Below are positions 37,899 through 46,087 of a DNA stretch of 64,000 nucleotides, piece after piece (position 1 is the first letter of the stretch; every line of letters starts with the position of its first letter). This DNA comes from an uncultured Pelagibacteraceae bacterium. GTDB taxonomy: Bacteria > Pseudomonadota > Alphaproteobacteria > Pelagibacterales > Pelagibacteraceae. A model generated the notes under the pieces. The model had not been told where the DNA came from. It searched no databases and was given only the letters and a program-made list of their open reading frames with translations. The position numbers were made by a program, and so were the translations under genes. The stretch covers positions 85,327 to 149,326 of the forward strand of contig CACJEG010000003.1 in assembly GCA_902592375.1 (NCBI GenBank). The letters are read 5' to 3'.

Positions 37899-38827
37899 TC
37901 ATCGATATAAATTTTATTGGACTGATAATTGCATCAATCATGGCCTCTGCTGTGCCTTTGATTTTAGCTTCTTGTGGTGAACTAATTACAGAAAGGTCTG
38001 GAGTTTTAAACCTTGGTGTTGAAGGAATGATGATCATTGGTGCTATTTCAGGTTTCGCATTAATGACCGTTACAGGAAGTTTAATTATTGCAATTTTTGG
38101 AGCAATGTTAGCTGGAGTTTTAATCTCAACTATTTTTGCATTCCTGACACAAACATTAATCACAAATCATGTCGCTACTGGTTTAGCTCTTACTATATTT
38201 GGAATTGGAATATCAGCGATGATAGGAAAAAATTTTGTAGGTATTCCCGGAAAAGAATTTCCTGTTTTATTTGAAAATTTAAAAGATACAATACCACTTA
38301 TAGGTCCAATATTATTTGGACATTCAATTGTTTTTTATTTTGCTTTTACCCTTCCCTTCATAACTAGCTATTTTTTAAAAAAAACGAAAATTGGGTTAAT
38401 TGTAAGAGCTGTAGGAGACTCACCAGAGTCTGCATCTAATCAAGGAATAAATGTTAGGCTAGTTCGTTACCTATGTATTCTTTACGGAGGCGCAATGAGT
38501 GGACTTGCTGGTGCATATTTATCAATGATTTACACTCCACAGTGGATTGAAAATATGACAGGTGGAAGAGGTTGGATCGCATTAGCTCTGGTGGTTTTCT
38601 CAACATGGAACCCAATTAAAATTTTGATTGGTGCTATGATTTTTGGTGGCTTAACAATTATTCAATTTCATATGCAAGCAATTGGAGTAAGAATTCCTGT
38701 ACAATTTTTAACAGCTCTACCTTACATCGTTACAATAATAGTTTTAGTTGTAATTTCTCGTGATAGTAGAAAAATTAGGCTAAGTACTCCTAGTTCTCTG
38801 GGGAAATCTTTTCATAAAGACAATTAA
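37895..38827 (+). CDS. BMP-type nucleoside ABC transporter, permease 2
   Basis: This 310-residue protein has about nine hydrophobic helices and the YufQ-type landmarks. SAVPLILASCGELITERSGVLNLGVEGMM lies at about residues 17-45 (split here for description as the GELITERSG loop followed by LNLGVEGMM). RAVGDSPESASNQGINV follows near residue 170, then YGGAMSGLAGAYLS. It is the second channel half of the nucleoside importer. It ends the tightly overlapped part of the operon; the binding-protein gene follows after 78 bases with its own ribosome binding site. Confidence 0.87.
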   Translation: MIIDINFIGLIIASIMASAVPLILASCGELITERSGVLNLGVEGMMIIGAISGFALMTVTGSLIIAIFGAMLAGVLISTIFAFLTQTLITNHVATGLALTIFGIGISAMIGKNFVGIPGKEFPVLFENLKDTIPLIGPILFGHSIVFYFAFTLPFITSYFLKKTKIGLIVRAVGDSPESASNQGINVRLVRYLCILYGGAMSGLAGAYLSMIYTPQWIENMTGGRGWIALALVVFSTWNPIKILIGAMIFGGLTIIQFHMQAIGVRIPVQFLTALPYIVTIIVLVVISRDSRKIRLSTPSSLGKSFHKDN

Positions 38828-38847
38828 TTCAAAAATAATTATTTTTT

Positions 38848-38867
38848 TTTAGATAATTTAATCTAAA
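38848..38867 (+). other. Hairpin in the gap before the BMP binding-protein gene
   Basis: TTTAGAT (38848-38854) and ATCTAAA (38861-38867) form a perfect seven-base-pair stem with a six-base loop. The T-run lies before, not after, the stem, so it is unlikely to be a plus-strand terminator. It may be an mRNA processing or stabilising element that lets the binding protein be made in excess over the permeases. Confidence 0.42.
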
Positions 38868-38905
38868 TTTAAATTTATTAAAAAATCAAAAGGGGAAATA
38901 AATTT

Positions 38906-39976
38906 ATGCATAAAATATTTATTCGTTCTTTCGTCTCTTCTTTAGTTTTATTATTTACATTGACTGTAACTGCAATAGCAAAGGATGTGAAAGCAGCGTT
39001 CGTTTATATTGGTCCAACTGGTGACCATGGATGGACATATCAGCATGATGTGGGTAGAAAAGCTGTTGAAGCTGCCGGATTTAAAACAACTTACGTAGAA
39101 GGTGTTCCAGAAAGTGCTGATGCTGAGAGGGTTCTTAGACAATTAGCTAATTCTGGTCATGACATTATCTTTACAACTAGTTTTGGATATATGAATCCAA
39201 CTAACAAAGTTGCAAAAGAGTTTCCAAATGTAAAATTTGAACATGCTACAGGATACAAAAGAGAACATGCAAATGTTTCAACATACGCAGCTAGATTCTA
39301 TGAAGGTAGAACTATCTTAGGAACAATTGCTGGAACTATGACAAAATCAAATGTTATTGGTTATGTTGCATCTTTTCCAATTCCTGAAGTTATCAGAGGT
39401 ATCAATTCATTTACTTTAGCAGCTCAAAAAGTAAACCCAAATATTAAAACTAAAATTGTTTGGGCTTTCACTTGGTACGATCCAGGTAAAGAAGCAGAGG
39501 CAGCAAAAGCTTTAATCGATCAAGGTGCTGATGTAATTGCTCAACATACAGATAGTACTGCTATTGTTCAAATGGCTGAAAAAGCTGGAGTATATGCTTT
39601 TGGACAAGCAAGTGATATGGACAAGTTTGCTCCTAAAGCTGTATTGACTTCAGTTGAAAACAATTGGGGGCCATATTACGTGGACAGAGTTAAAGCTGTT
39701 GCGAACGGTACATGGAATCAAAAAGATACTTGGCATGGTATTGGAGATGGTATGGTTGTGATATCAGATTTAGATTCACAAATGCCAGCTGACCTAAGAT
39801 CAAAAGTTAAAAAACTTCAAGCAGATTTAGCATCTGGAAAAGTTCATTCTTTCACAGGACCAATTTATGACCAGAAAGGTAATTTAATGGTAGCAGAAGG
39901 AAAAACTGCAGATGATGGAATGCTTGCAGGAATGATGACTTACGTTAAAGGTGTTGAAGGAGATATACCTAAGTAA
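38906..39976 (+). CDS. BMP/PnrA-family periplasmic nucleoside-binding protein
   Basis: This 356-residue substrate-binding protein has a signal peptide (residues 1-24, ending AIA). The mature sequence starts KDVKAAFVYIGPTGDHGWTYQHD, typical of the BMP family. FTTSFGYMNPT near residue 90 and IAQHTDSTAIVQMAEK near residue 212 also match. PnrA-type proteins bind purine nucleosides; its companions in this window (deaminase, phosphoribosyltransferase, xanthine dehydrogenase) support a purine ligand. It has a purine-rich ribosome binding site (AAAAGGGGAAA) and its own terminator. Its codons are less extreme than the neighbours', consistent with high expression. Confidence 0.92.
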   Translation: MHKIFIRSFVSSLVLLFTLTVTAIAKDVKAAFVYIGPTGDHGWTYQHDVGRKAVEAAGFKTTYVEGVPESADAERVLRQLANSGHDIIFTTSFGYMNPTNKVAKEFPNVKFEHATGYKREHANVSTYAARFYEGRTILGTIAGTMTKSNVIGYVASFPIPEVIRGINSFTLAAQKVNPNIKTKIVWAFTWYDPGKEAEAAKALIDQGADVIAQHTDSTAIVQMAEKAGVYAFGQASDMDKFAPKAVLTSVENNWGPYYVDRVKAVANGTWNQKDTWHGIGDGMVVISDLDSQMPADLRSKVKKLQADLASGKVHSFTGPIYDQKGNLMVAEGKTADDGMLAGMMTYVKGVEGDIPK

Positions 39977-40000
39977 TCAATTTCCAATTTAAAAAATTTA

Positions 40001-40027
40001 AAAGGCCGGTTTTTTAACTGGCCTTTT
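40001..40027 (+). terminator. Intrinsic terminator after the BMP binding-protein gene
   Basis: AAAGGCCGGTT and AACTGGCCTTT form an eleven-base-pair stem with one G-U pair and a TTTT loop, followed by a T-run. It lies between the convergent binding-protein and phosphoribosyltransferase genes. The minus strand also has a T-run after the stem, so it may work in both directions. Confidence 0.88.
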
Positions 40028-40552
40028 TTATATCTGATGTTTTTTTTTGATTTCTTCGATCCTTAATTCTTCATAAATTTCGAAGGGTTGTACTATCCAA
40101 GGATTATCAGGAAGTCTATTTGCACAGAAGTCTGGCTCAAATGTTGATTTCTTTTTTTTAAATAATGTTGCGGTTTTAATATCCTCTATTTTATCCTTAA
40201 TGGGTTCATATTTTTTTAACCAATCTATACTTTTGTTAAAAGTAATTCCTGTGTCAGATAAATCATCACATAAAAGTATTTTTCCGCCCATATTAGGTGC
40301 TATCGAACTCATTTCTCTTGAAAACACAATGTCACCCTGCTCATCCTCTACTCCCTTACCACTGTAAGATTCGACTGCAAGATACGCACATTTTAATTTA
40401 AAAATTCTACTTAAAACATCTATCATCGGCGCTGCTCCACGCATTATGCCAACGAGTATTGTTGGTTTATATCCACTCTCATCAATTTGGATTGCTAGTT
40501 TCTCAACAGTTTTGTTATACTCGTCCCAGCTGACAATCATTTTTTCAGACAT
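40028..40552 (-). CDS. Purine phosphoribosyltransferase (Gpt/xanthine-hypoxanthine type)
   Basis: This 174-residue type I phosphoribosyltransferase has the PRPP-binding motif LLCDDLSDTG at residues 93-102 and a preceding VGIMRGAAPM loop (34-43). The family converts a base plus PRPP to a nucleoside monophosphate. Its position, 16 bases after puuD on the same strand, suggests it salvages xanthine, guanine or hypoxanthine. It would therefore compete with degradation by xanthine dehydrogenase. The sequence is not a textbook Gpt, so base specificity is unknown. Confidence 0.78.
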   Translation of the reverse strand: MSEKMIVSWDEYNKTVEKLAIQIDESGYKPTILVGIMRGAAPMIDVLSRIFKLKCAYLAVESYSGKGVEDEQGDIVFSREMSSIAPNMGGKILLCDDLSDTGITFNKSIDWLKKYEPIKDKIEDIKTATLFKKKKSTFEPDFCANRLPDNPWIVQPFEIYEELRIEEIKKKHQI

Positions 40553-40568
40553 AATTTTTTATATCTAG

Positions 40569-41480
40569 TTATTTAAATAATAAAACTAAAACTGCAAGAA
40601 CGATAAGAGCTATTATTGAAGAAATTAGAATATACAACCTATGAATGTTTCTTCCTCTTAAATTAAAATAATGTCTTGCTACACCAGAAATAATAGCAAT
40701 CGCACATAATATTAACCAATTATATTGATGATAAACTAAAAAGCTCGAATGCCCAGAAAGCATTATAAACAAAACTAAAAAAGTTGAATAATTGTTGTGA
40801 ATTGATCGTTGTTTAGCTGCCAAAGATAAACTCATGTCAAATTTTTCTCCTCTTTCACTGCTACTAATTATGTTCATTTGATTTGGGATAATTACTGTAA
40901 AAACATTACCAAACATATTAGTACCAATAATTAATCCAACACTCAAAATTGCAAATTTAGGTCCAAATAATTTTGTGAGACCGAAAGAAACGAGAGCTAA
41001 CAAAATTATTCCAGTGCATATAAATAAAATATTATTCTCAATTAATTTAGATTTGCACAAGAGATCATAAATAAACCAAGCCACAATCAATGATAAAAGC
41101 GAGATAATAATGGCATAACTAGGAGGCATTAATAGAACACGTTTATCAACCATCAATACTCCAGCGTTATAATAATAAATTACAACTAAGAGCAACATTC
41201 CAGTTACAAAGGTTAAGTAACTTTGCCACTTGAAGATTACTAATCTATTTAAGTAATCTTGAGGTGGAGATGTTTTTAACCTTGAAAGTTTATAAAAAAA
41301 ACCAGAATGCATCAGATATCCTTCACCATCGATATCATCACTTGTTATATTTTTATTTAAATTATTATCTAAGTAATTAAATAAAAAACTATTACCTACC
41401 CATAATATTGCAAATAATACATGACCCCATCTTAGAATAACTTCTAACCATTTGATTGTATAAGGTAAAAATTCCATCAA
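40569..41480 (-). CDS. puuD: Membrane urate hydroxylase PuuD, without the C-terminal cytochrome c domain
   Basis: PuuD oxidises urate to 5-hydroxyisourate in the inner membrane and passes electrons to cytochrome c. This 303-residue protein has about eight hydrophobic helices. Early conserved features are WGHVLFAILWVGNSFLFNYLD (given here only as the WGH and FAILWVGNSF parts, residues 17-33) and the EGYLMHSGFFYKL block near residue 47. IIPNQMNIISS near residue 197 and KQRSIHNNYST near 225 carry the later conserved histidine. The family's usual C-terminal cytochrome c domain is absent: the protein ends right after the last helix. A separate small cytochrome c gene lies at 48961-49284. The gene overlaps the deaminase upstream by 4 bases. 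Confidence 0.87.
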   Translation of the reverse strand: MMEFLPYTIKWLEVILRWGHVLFAILWVGNSFLFNYLDNNLNKNITSDDIDGEGYLMHSGFFYKLSRLKTSPPQDYLNRLVIFKWQSYLTFVTGMLLLVVIYYYNAGVLMVDKRVLLMPPSYAIIISLLSLIVAWFIYDLLCKSKLIENNILFICTGIILLALVSFGLTKLFGPKFAILSVGLIIGTNMFGNVFTVIIPNQMNIISSSERGEKFDMSLSLAAKQRSIHNNYSTFLVLFIMLSGHSSFLVYHQYNWLILCAIAIISGVARHYFNLRGRNIHRLYILISSIIALIVLAVLVLLFK

Positions 41481-41947
41481 TATTTTATTTTATCTACTTT
41501 TTTATCCCAAATTTCAAATGCTTTTAAAGCTTCATCCCTAAGCATTTGTACCATTTTAATTTTCCTATCATCAATTTTTTTTGGGATTTCCGAATAAATA
41601 AACGAGTCATCAAAATCTATATTTTTTGCATCTTCTCTAGTGTTTGCATAATATATTTTATCTAATCTTGACCAATAAATTGCCGAAAGACACATAGGGC
41701 AAGGTTCACAAGATGTATAAATCTCACATCCAGAAAGATCAAAAGTATTTAAATTTTTACAGGCTTCTCGAATTGCTACTATTTCTCCATGAGCAGTTGG
41801 ATCATTTGAAGAAGTAACTTTATTAGAACCCTCTGCAATAATCTTATCATCCTTAACTATAACGCTTCCAAAGGGACCTCCAATGGTATTCGCACTATTT
41901 ATTGATAGCTCAATCGCTTTTGCCATAAATTTTTTTTTATCTTCCAT
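41477..41947 (-). CDS. Guanine-deaminase-like nucleoside deaminase
   Basis: This 156-residue zinc deaminase has H53-x-E55 in TAHGEIVAI and the PCxxC pair Cys83/Cys86 in SCEPCPMCLSAI. Length and motif spacing fit the compact bacterial guanine deaminase (GuaD of the Bacillus type) and related tRNA/cytosine deaminases. Its place inside the xdhA-xdhB-puuD operon favours guanine to xanthine conversion, which feeds xanthine dehydrogenase. It follows xdhB by one base and overlaps puuD by 4 bases. A C-terminal segment WDKKVDKIKY ends the protein. Confidence 0.84.
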   Translation of the reverse strand: MEDKKKFMAKAIELSINSANTIGGPFGSVIVKDDKIIAEGSNKVTSSNDPTAHGEIVAIREACKNLNTFDLSGCEIYTSCEPCPMCLSAIYWSRLDKIYYANTREDAKNIDFDDSFIYSEIPKKIDDRKIKMVQMLRDEALKAFEIWDKKVDKIKY

Positions 41948-41948
41948 T

Positions 41949-44252
41949 TTAATTTTTTATTTTATTTTTAATTTTGTTAATACTCATTAAAATTCTTTCA
42001 GGTGTTGCTGGTGCATTAAGTTCTGGTGCACACTGGTAATTTCCAATTGAAGCAACTGCATCTTTAATTGCATAAAAAACACTCATGGCTAGCATCAAAG
42101 GAGGTTCGCCAGTTGTTTTTGCTTTATTAACAACTTTTTCTTTATTTAATCCCTCTTTAAAGATTTCTACATTAAATTTTTTTGGAATATCACTTACTGC
42201 AGGTATTTTGTAAGTCGATGGAGAAAAAGTTGTAATCTGACCATCTGAATTCCACTTTAATTCCTCTATTGTCAGCCATCCCTGTCCTTGCACAAAACCA
42301 CCCTCAATCTGACCTAGTTCTAGTGCTGGATTTATTGGTTTGCCGGCATCGTGTAAGATATCCACTCTTTCCAGTATATTTTCACCCGTTAATGTATCTA
42401 CAGTTACTTCCGAAACAGCTGCTCCATAACAAAAGTAATAAAAAGGTCTTCCTCTAAATTTTTTTTTATCAAAATTAATTTTTGGTGTTGAATAGAAGCC
42501 TGATGATGAAAGAGATATTCTATTTAAATATGCCTCTTGAATTATGCTTTTAAATTCAAATTGTCTGTTTCCAAATATTATATATTGATCTTTATATACT
42601 GCCTCTTGATTGTAGATCTTATATTTTTTCTTAATAAATTTTTCTAAATTTAATTTAATTTTTGCTACTGCATTTAGAGCTGCTGCTCCATTAAGGTCTG
42701 TAGTTGACGAAGCGGCGCTAGCTGAAGTATTTGGAACCTTGGCTGTATTTGTTGATGAGATATGAACTAAATTATATGGTAATCCTAAAGAATTTGCCAC
42801 TAATTGAGCAATCTTTGTGTGAGTCCCCTGACCCATTTCAATTCCTCCATGATTCAAATGAACACTTCCATCTGTGTAAATATGAACTAAGGCTCCAGCT
42901 TGATTTAAATGAATTGTAGTAAATGAAATACCAAATTTTAAAGGTGTAATAGCTATACCCTTCTTTTTAAATTTATTTTTTTCATTAAATTCTCTTATAT
43001 CTGAATATCTTTTCTTGTAGTTAGATTTTCTTTCTAATTTTTTAAATATTTCATTAATAACATTATCTTCAACTGTCATTCCATAATGAGTTACATTCCT
43101 TTTATCTTTTTGATAAAAATTTTTCTTTCTGACTTCTATAGGATCTTTTTTTAAGTACCTTGCGATATTATCTATAATATTCTCTATAGCCATCATCCCT
43201 TGATTTCCACCGAAGCCTCTAAATGCAGTTGAGGTTGGAATATTTGTTTTACATAAATTATTTGTTACCTCGATATCTGAAATATAATATGCATTGTCCA
43301 CATGAAGCAAAGCTCTCTCGTTTATTGCAGCTGATAAATCGGGTGACATTCCACAATTTGAGGATAAGTTTATTTTTAATCCTTCAATAATTCCTTCATC
43401 ATTAAAACCAACTTCATATTCAGATAAAAATTCATGTCTTTTACCAGTCAATATTATATCATCATCTCTATCTAATCTTAGTTTGACTGGCTGTCCTGAT
43501 TTTTTTGCCAACAACGCACAAATGCACGCTGTCATGAAATTTGTTTCTTTCCCCCCAAACCCACCTCCAATTCTTCTAACTTCTACATTTATTGAATTAC
43601 TTTTTTGATTAAACATTTTTGCAATTAATTGTTGAGTTTCTGATGGGTGTTGTGTTGAACTATAAACTAAAAAATTATCGTCTTCCTTAGGAACAACAAA
43701 AGCTGCCTGGCCTTCTAGATAGAAGTGCTCTTGGCTTCCAGTTGTAAAATTTCCTTTTAAATTATTTTTTGAATTTTTTATTTTTTTAGAAGGGTTGCCT
43801 TTTTTAACTTTTCTAGGTTTAAATAAGAATTGCTTCTTATTTAAAGCTTCTTTTATTGTAATAATTGGTTTTAAATCTTTATAGCTAACTTTAGCTTTTA
43901 ATACTGCCTTTCTAGCAAGTTCTGTAGTTGTAGCAGCTACAGCAAATAATGGCTGACCAAAAAACTCTACTTTTTTTTCTGGAAAGATTGGATCACCTTC
44001 AAAAACAGGACCTACGTCATTCCTACCAGGGATGTCTCTTTGAGTAACTACCGATATAACTCCTTTACTTTTTTTTACTTCAGTGAGGTCTATTTTTTTG
44101 ATTATTGCATGAGCTTTTTTACTTAAACCAATAGCGCCATAAATTGTGTTTTTTGGCTCATTAATATCATCGGTATACTCTGCATATCCACTCACATGCT
44201 TATACGCACTATCATGTGGTCTTATTTCCTCAATATAGTTCTCTTTGCTCAT
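41949..44252 (-). CDS. xdhB: Xanthine dehydrogenase molybdopterin-binding subunit
   Basis: XdhB is the large subunit that oxidises hypoxanthine and xanthine to urate at a molybdenum cofactor. The 767-residue protein has RIGGGFGGKE (about residues 227-236), TAFRGFGGNQG with the substrate-binding arginine (about 336), FGISFTTIHLNQAGAL (about 445), GGIEMGQGTHTK, and the catalytic glutamate E716 in TGEPPLMLA. These match XDH rather than aldehyde oxidase, because both the arginine and the GEPP glutamate are kept. It is coupled to xdhA with no gap. No xdhC gene (for cofactor sulfuration and insertion) lies in the window. Confidence 0.95.
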   Translation of the reverse strand: MSKENYIEEIRPHDSAYKHVSGYAEYTDDINEPKNTIYGAIGLSKKAHAIIKKIDLTEVKKSKGVISVVTQRDIPGRNDVGPVFEGDPIFPEKKVEFFGQPLFAVAATTTELARKAVLKAKVSYKDLKPIITIKEALNKKQFLFKPRKVKKGNPSKKIKNSKNNLKGNFTTGSQEHFYLEGQAAFVVPKEDDNFLVYSSTQHPSETQQLIAKMFNQKSNSINVEVRRIGGGFGGKETNFMTACICALLAKKSGQPVKLRLDRDDDIILTGKRHEFLSEYEVGFNDEGIIEGLKINLSSNCGMSPDLSAAINERALLHVDNAYYISDIEVTNNLCKTNIPTSTAFRGFGGNQGMMAIENIIDNIARYLKKDPIEVRKKNFYQKDKRNVTHYGMTVEDNVINEIFKKLERKSNYKKRYSDIREFNEKNKFKKKGIAITPLKFGISFTTIHLNQAGALVHIYTDGSVHLNHGGIEMGQGTHTKIAQLVANSLGLPYNLVHISSTNTAKVPNTSASAASSTTDLNGAAALNAVAKIKLNLEKFIKKKYKIYNQEAVYKDQYIIFGNRQFEFKSIIQEAYLNRISLSSSGFYSTPKINFDKKKFRGRPFYYFCYGAAVSEVTVDTLTGENILERVDILHDAGKPINPALELGQIEGGFVQGQGWLTIEELKWNSDGQITTFSPSTYKIPAVSDIPKKFNVEIFKEGLNKEKVVNKAKTTGEPPLMLAMSVFYAIKDAVASIGNYQCAPELNAPATPERILMSINKIKNKIKN

Positions 44253-45689
44253 TTAATTTACTCTTGAAAACTTATTAGAATTTATTTCTACAAAACATTT
44301 CATCAATAAATTTTTTGCTATCTCTAGTCTGTATTCTTTACTAGCTCTCATGTCTCCAATAGGACTTAAATCTTTTTCTAAATATTTTTTTGCTTGATCA
44401 AAAGTGTTGATTGTAAGAGGCTTATTTTTAAGAATTTTTTCACATGCTTTAGCTCTTTTTGGCACAGCAGCCATACCTCCATATGCAATATAAACCTCTT
44501 TAATTTTATTATTATTAATCTCAAAATTAAAAGATCCACAAACAGATGAAATATCATCATCAAATCTTTTTGAGATCTTAAATGCCTTAAAAATATTTTT
44601 CTTAAATAATGGTATTTTTATTGAGTGTATAAATTCATTGTTTTTTAATTTAGTTTTTCTGTAATCAAGAAAAAAATGATTTAAAGGTAATACTTTTCTT
44701 TTATTAAAACTTTCAATTAAAACCTCTGCATTTAAAGATAATAGAATTGGCAGTGAGTCACCAATTGGAGATGCAGTTGCAATATTGCCACCTATAGTTC
44801 CAACATTTCGAATTTGAACAGATCCATATCTTTTTAGAACCGAATAAAAATCTGGATAATATTTTTTAATTTCTTTTTCAAATTTTATTAATGGTGTAGC
44901 GGAACCAACTTCTAAATAATTTTTACTTACTTTTATAAAATCTAATTCATTAATTTCTTTTAAATCAATTATAAAAGGAATTTCTTTTCTTTCTTTTGTA
45001 ACTTTTAAAGATAAGTCAGTTCCACCAGCAAGAAAACTAAATTTAGAGTGTTTTTTAATTATTACTTTTAAATCTTTAATATTTTTTGGTGAAAAATAAA
45101 TTTTATCATCTTTTTTAATATAAACATTTTTTGGTTTAATTTTTTTTAATTGCTGAATAACTTTATTTTTATTTTTAGAAAATTGATCATTCTTGTTTAT
45201 CTTATTTAAACTTTTGGCAGCATCAATTATAGGTCTATAACCAGTACAACGACATAAATTACCTGATATAGAATCTGTTATTAATTCATTACTAAGTTTT
45301 TTATTATTTTTAAACATTGAAAATAAAGACATAACAAATCCTGGGGTACAGAAACCACATTGGGAACCATGAAATTTAACCATCGCATCTTGCACTGGAT
45401 GAAGTTTTCCATTTTGAGAAACTAAATCTTCAACAATTATAAGTTGCTTACCATTCAATGATGGGACAAATGCAATGCAAGAATTAATTGCTTTATATTC
45501 AATTTTATTATCGACTAATTCACCTAAAACAATTGTACATGCACCACAGCCACCCTCTGAACATCCCTCTTTAGTTCCAGTCTTTTTTAATTCAGTTCTA
45601 ATATAATTAAGTAATGTTTGGTTTGGATCTGGATTTTTGATTACTATAAGCTTGTCATTTAATAAAAATTTAACAGAACTCGATATCAC
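44253..45689 (-). CDS. xdhA: Xanthine dehydrogenase iron-sulfur/FAD subunit
   Basis: XdhA carries two [2Fe-2S] clusters and FAD and passes electrons from XdhB to NAD. The 478-residue protein shows the first cluster cysteines (C43, C48, C51, C71) in GCSEGGCGACT and SCIAF, and the second (C111, C114, C146, C148) in CGFCTPGF and CRCTGYRP. The FAD domain follows, with FLAGGTDL near residue 220 and TIGGNIATASPIGDS near 299. Length matches the fused small subunit of two-subunit bacterial XDH. It sits between hiuH (1-base spacing) and xdhB (0-base spacing). Confidence 0.95.
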   Translation of the reverse strand: MISSSVKFLLNDKLIVIKNPDPNQTLLNYIRTELKKTGTKEGCSEGGCGACTIVLGELVDNKIEYKAINSCIAFVPSLNGKQLIIVEDLVSQNGKLHPVQDAMVKFHGSQCGFCTPGFVMSLFSMFKNNKKLSNELITDSISGNLCRCTGYRPIIDAAKSLNKINKNDQFSKNKNKVIQQLKKIKPKNVYIKKDDKIYFSPKNIKDLKVIIKKHSKFSFLAGGTDLSLKVTKERKEIPFIIDLKEINELDFIKVSKNYLEVGSATPLIKFEKEIKKYYPDFYSVLKRYGSVQIRNVGTIGGNIATASPIGDSLPILLSLNAEVLIESFNKRKVLPLNHFFLDYRKTKLKNNEFIHSIKIPLFKKNIFKAFKISKRFDDDISSVCGSFNFEINNNKIKEVYIAYGGMAAVPKRAKACEKILKNKPLTINTFDQAKKYLEKDLSPIGDMRASKEYRLEIAKNLLMKCFVEINSNKFSRVN

Positions 45690-46040
45690 TTAACTACCTC
45701 TATAAGTAGAATAACTCCAAGGTGAAACAAGTAAAGGAACATGATAATGCTGTGAAGGATCTGAAATACCAAATCTGATAACAACATCATCCAAGAATGG
45801 TACATCACTAGCTGAAGATGTATTTTTAAAATAATCACCAATATGAAAAACTAATTCATATTTACCCTTAATAAAAACATCTCCCTCTGCTAATGGTGAA
45901 TTAGCTCTACCATCGTCATTGAGTTTTGTTGACGTTAATTTTTTTCGTTCTGAATTATTAATATAAAATAACTCAACTAAGATACCTTTGCCAGGTTTAC
46001 CAGAATACACATCTAAAACATGAGTTGTGAGCTTTGTCAT
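45690..46040 (-). CDS. hiuH: 5-hydroxyisourate hydrolase (transthyretin-like)
   Basis: HiuH hydrolyses 5-hydroxyisourate, the PuuD product, to OHCU. The 116-residue protein has the family signatures: LTTHVLDVYSGKPG at the N-terminus (His7), HYHVPLLVSP (catalytic histidine region) near residue 100, and the terminal YRGS tetrapeptide (113-116) that distinguishes the hydrolase from transthyretin. No signal peptide is present, so it acts in the cytosol. It is the first gene of the hiuH-xdhA-xdhB-deaminase-puuD operon and diverges from uraD across 47 bases. Confidence 0.95.
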   Translation of the reverse strand: MTKLTTHVLDVYSGKPGKGILVELFYINNSERKKLTSTKLNDDGRANSPLAEGDVFIKGKYELVFHIGDYFKNTSSASDVPFLDDVVIRFGISDPSQHYHVPLLVSPWSYSTYRGS

Positions 46041-46065
46041 AAAATTATAGTATCATTTAATTTCA

Positions 46066-46085
46066 AACTTAAATTATTTAAAGTT
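46066..46085. promoter_or_regulatory. Imperfect inverted repeat in the divergent hiuH/uraD promoter region
   Basis: AACTT (46066-46070) and AAGTT (46081-46085) enclose AAATTATTTA, which extends the symmetry with one base missing. A second short inverted repeat (TAATTT / AAATTA, 46058-46076) overlaps it. The gap between the two operons is only 47 bases, so any operator must lie here. The AACTT/AAGTT arms resemble the repeats before the deaminase-ABC operon. AT-richness makes chance likely. Confidence 0.33.
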
Positions 46086-46087
46086 AT

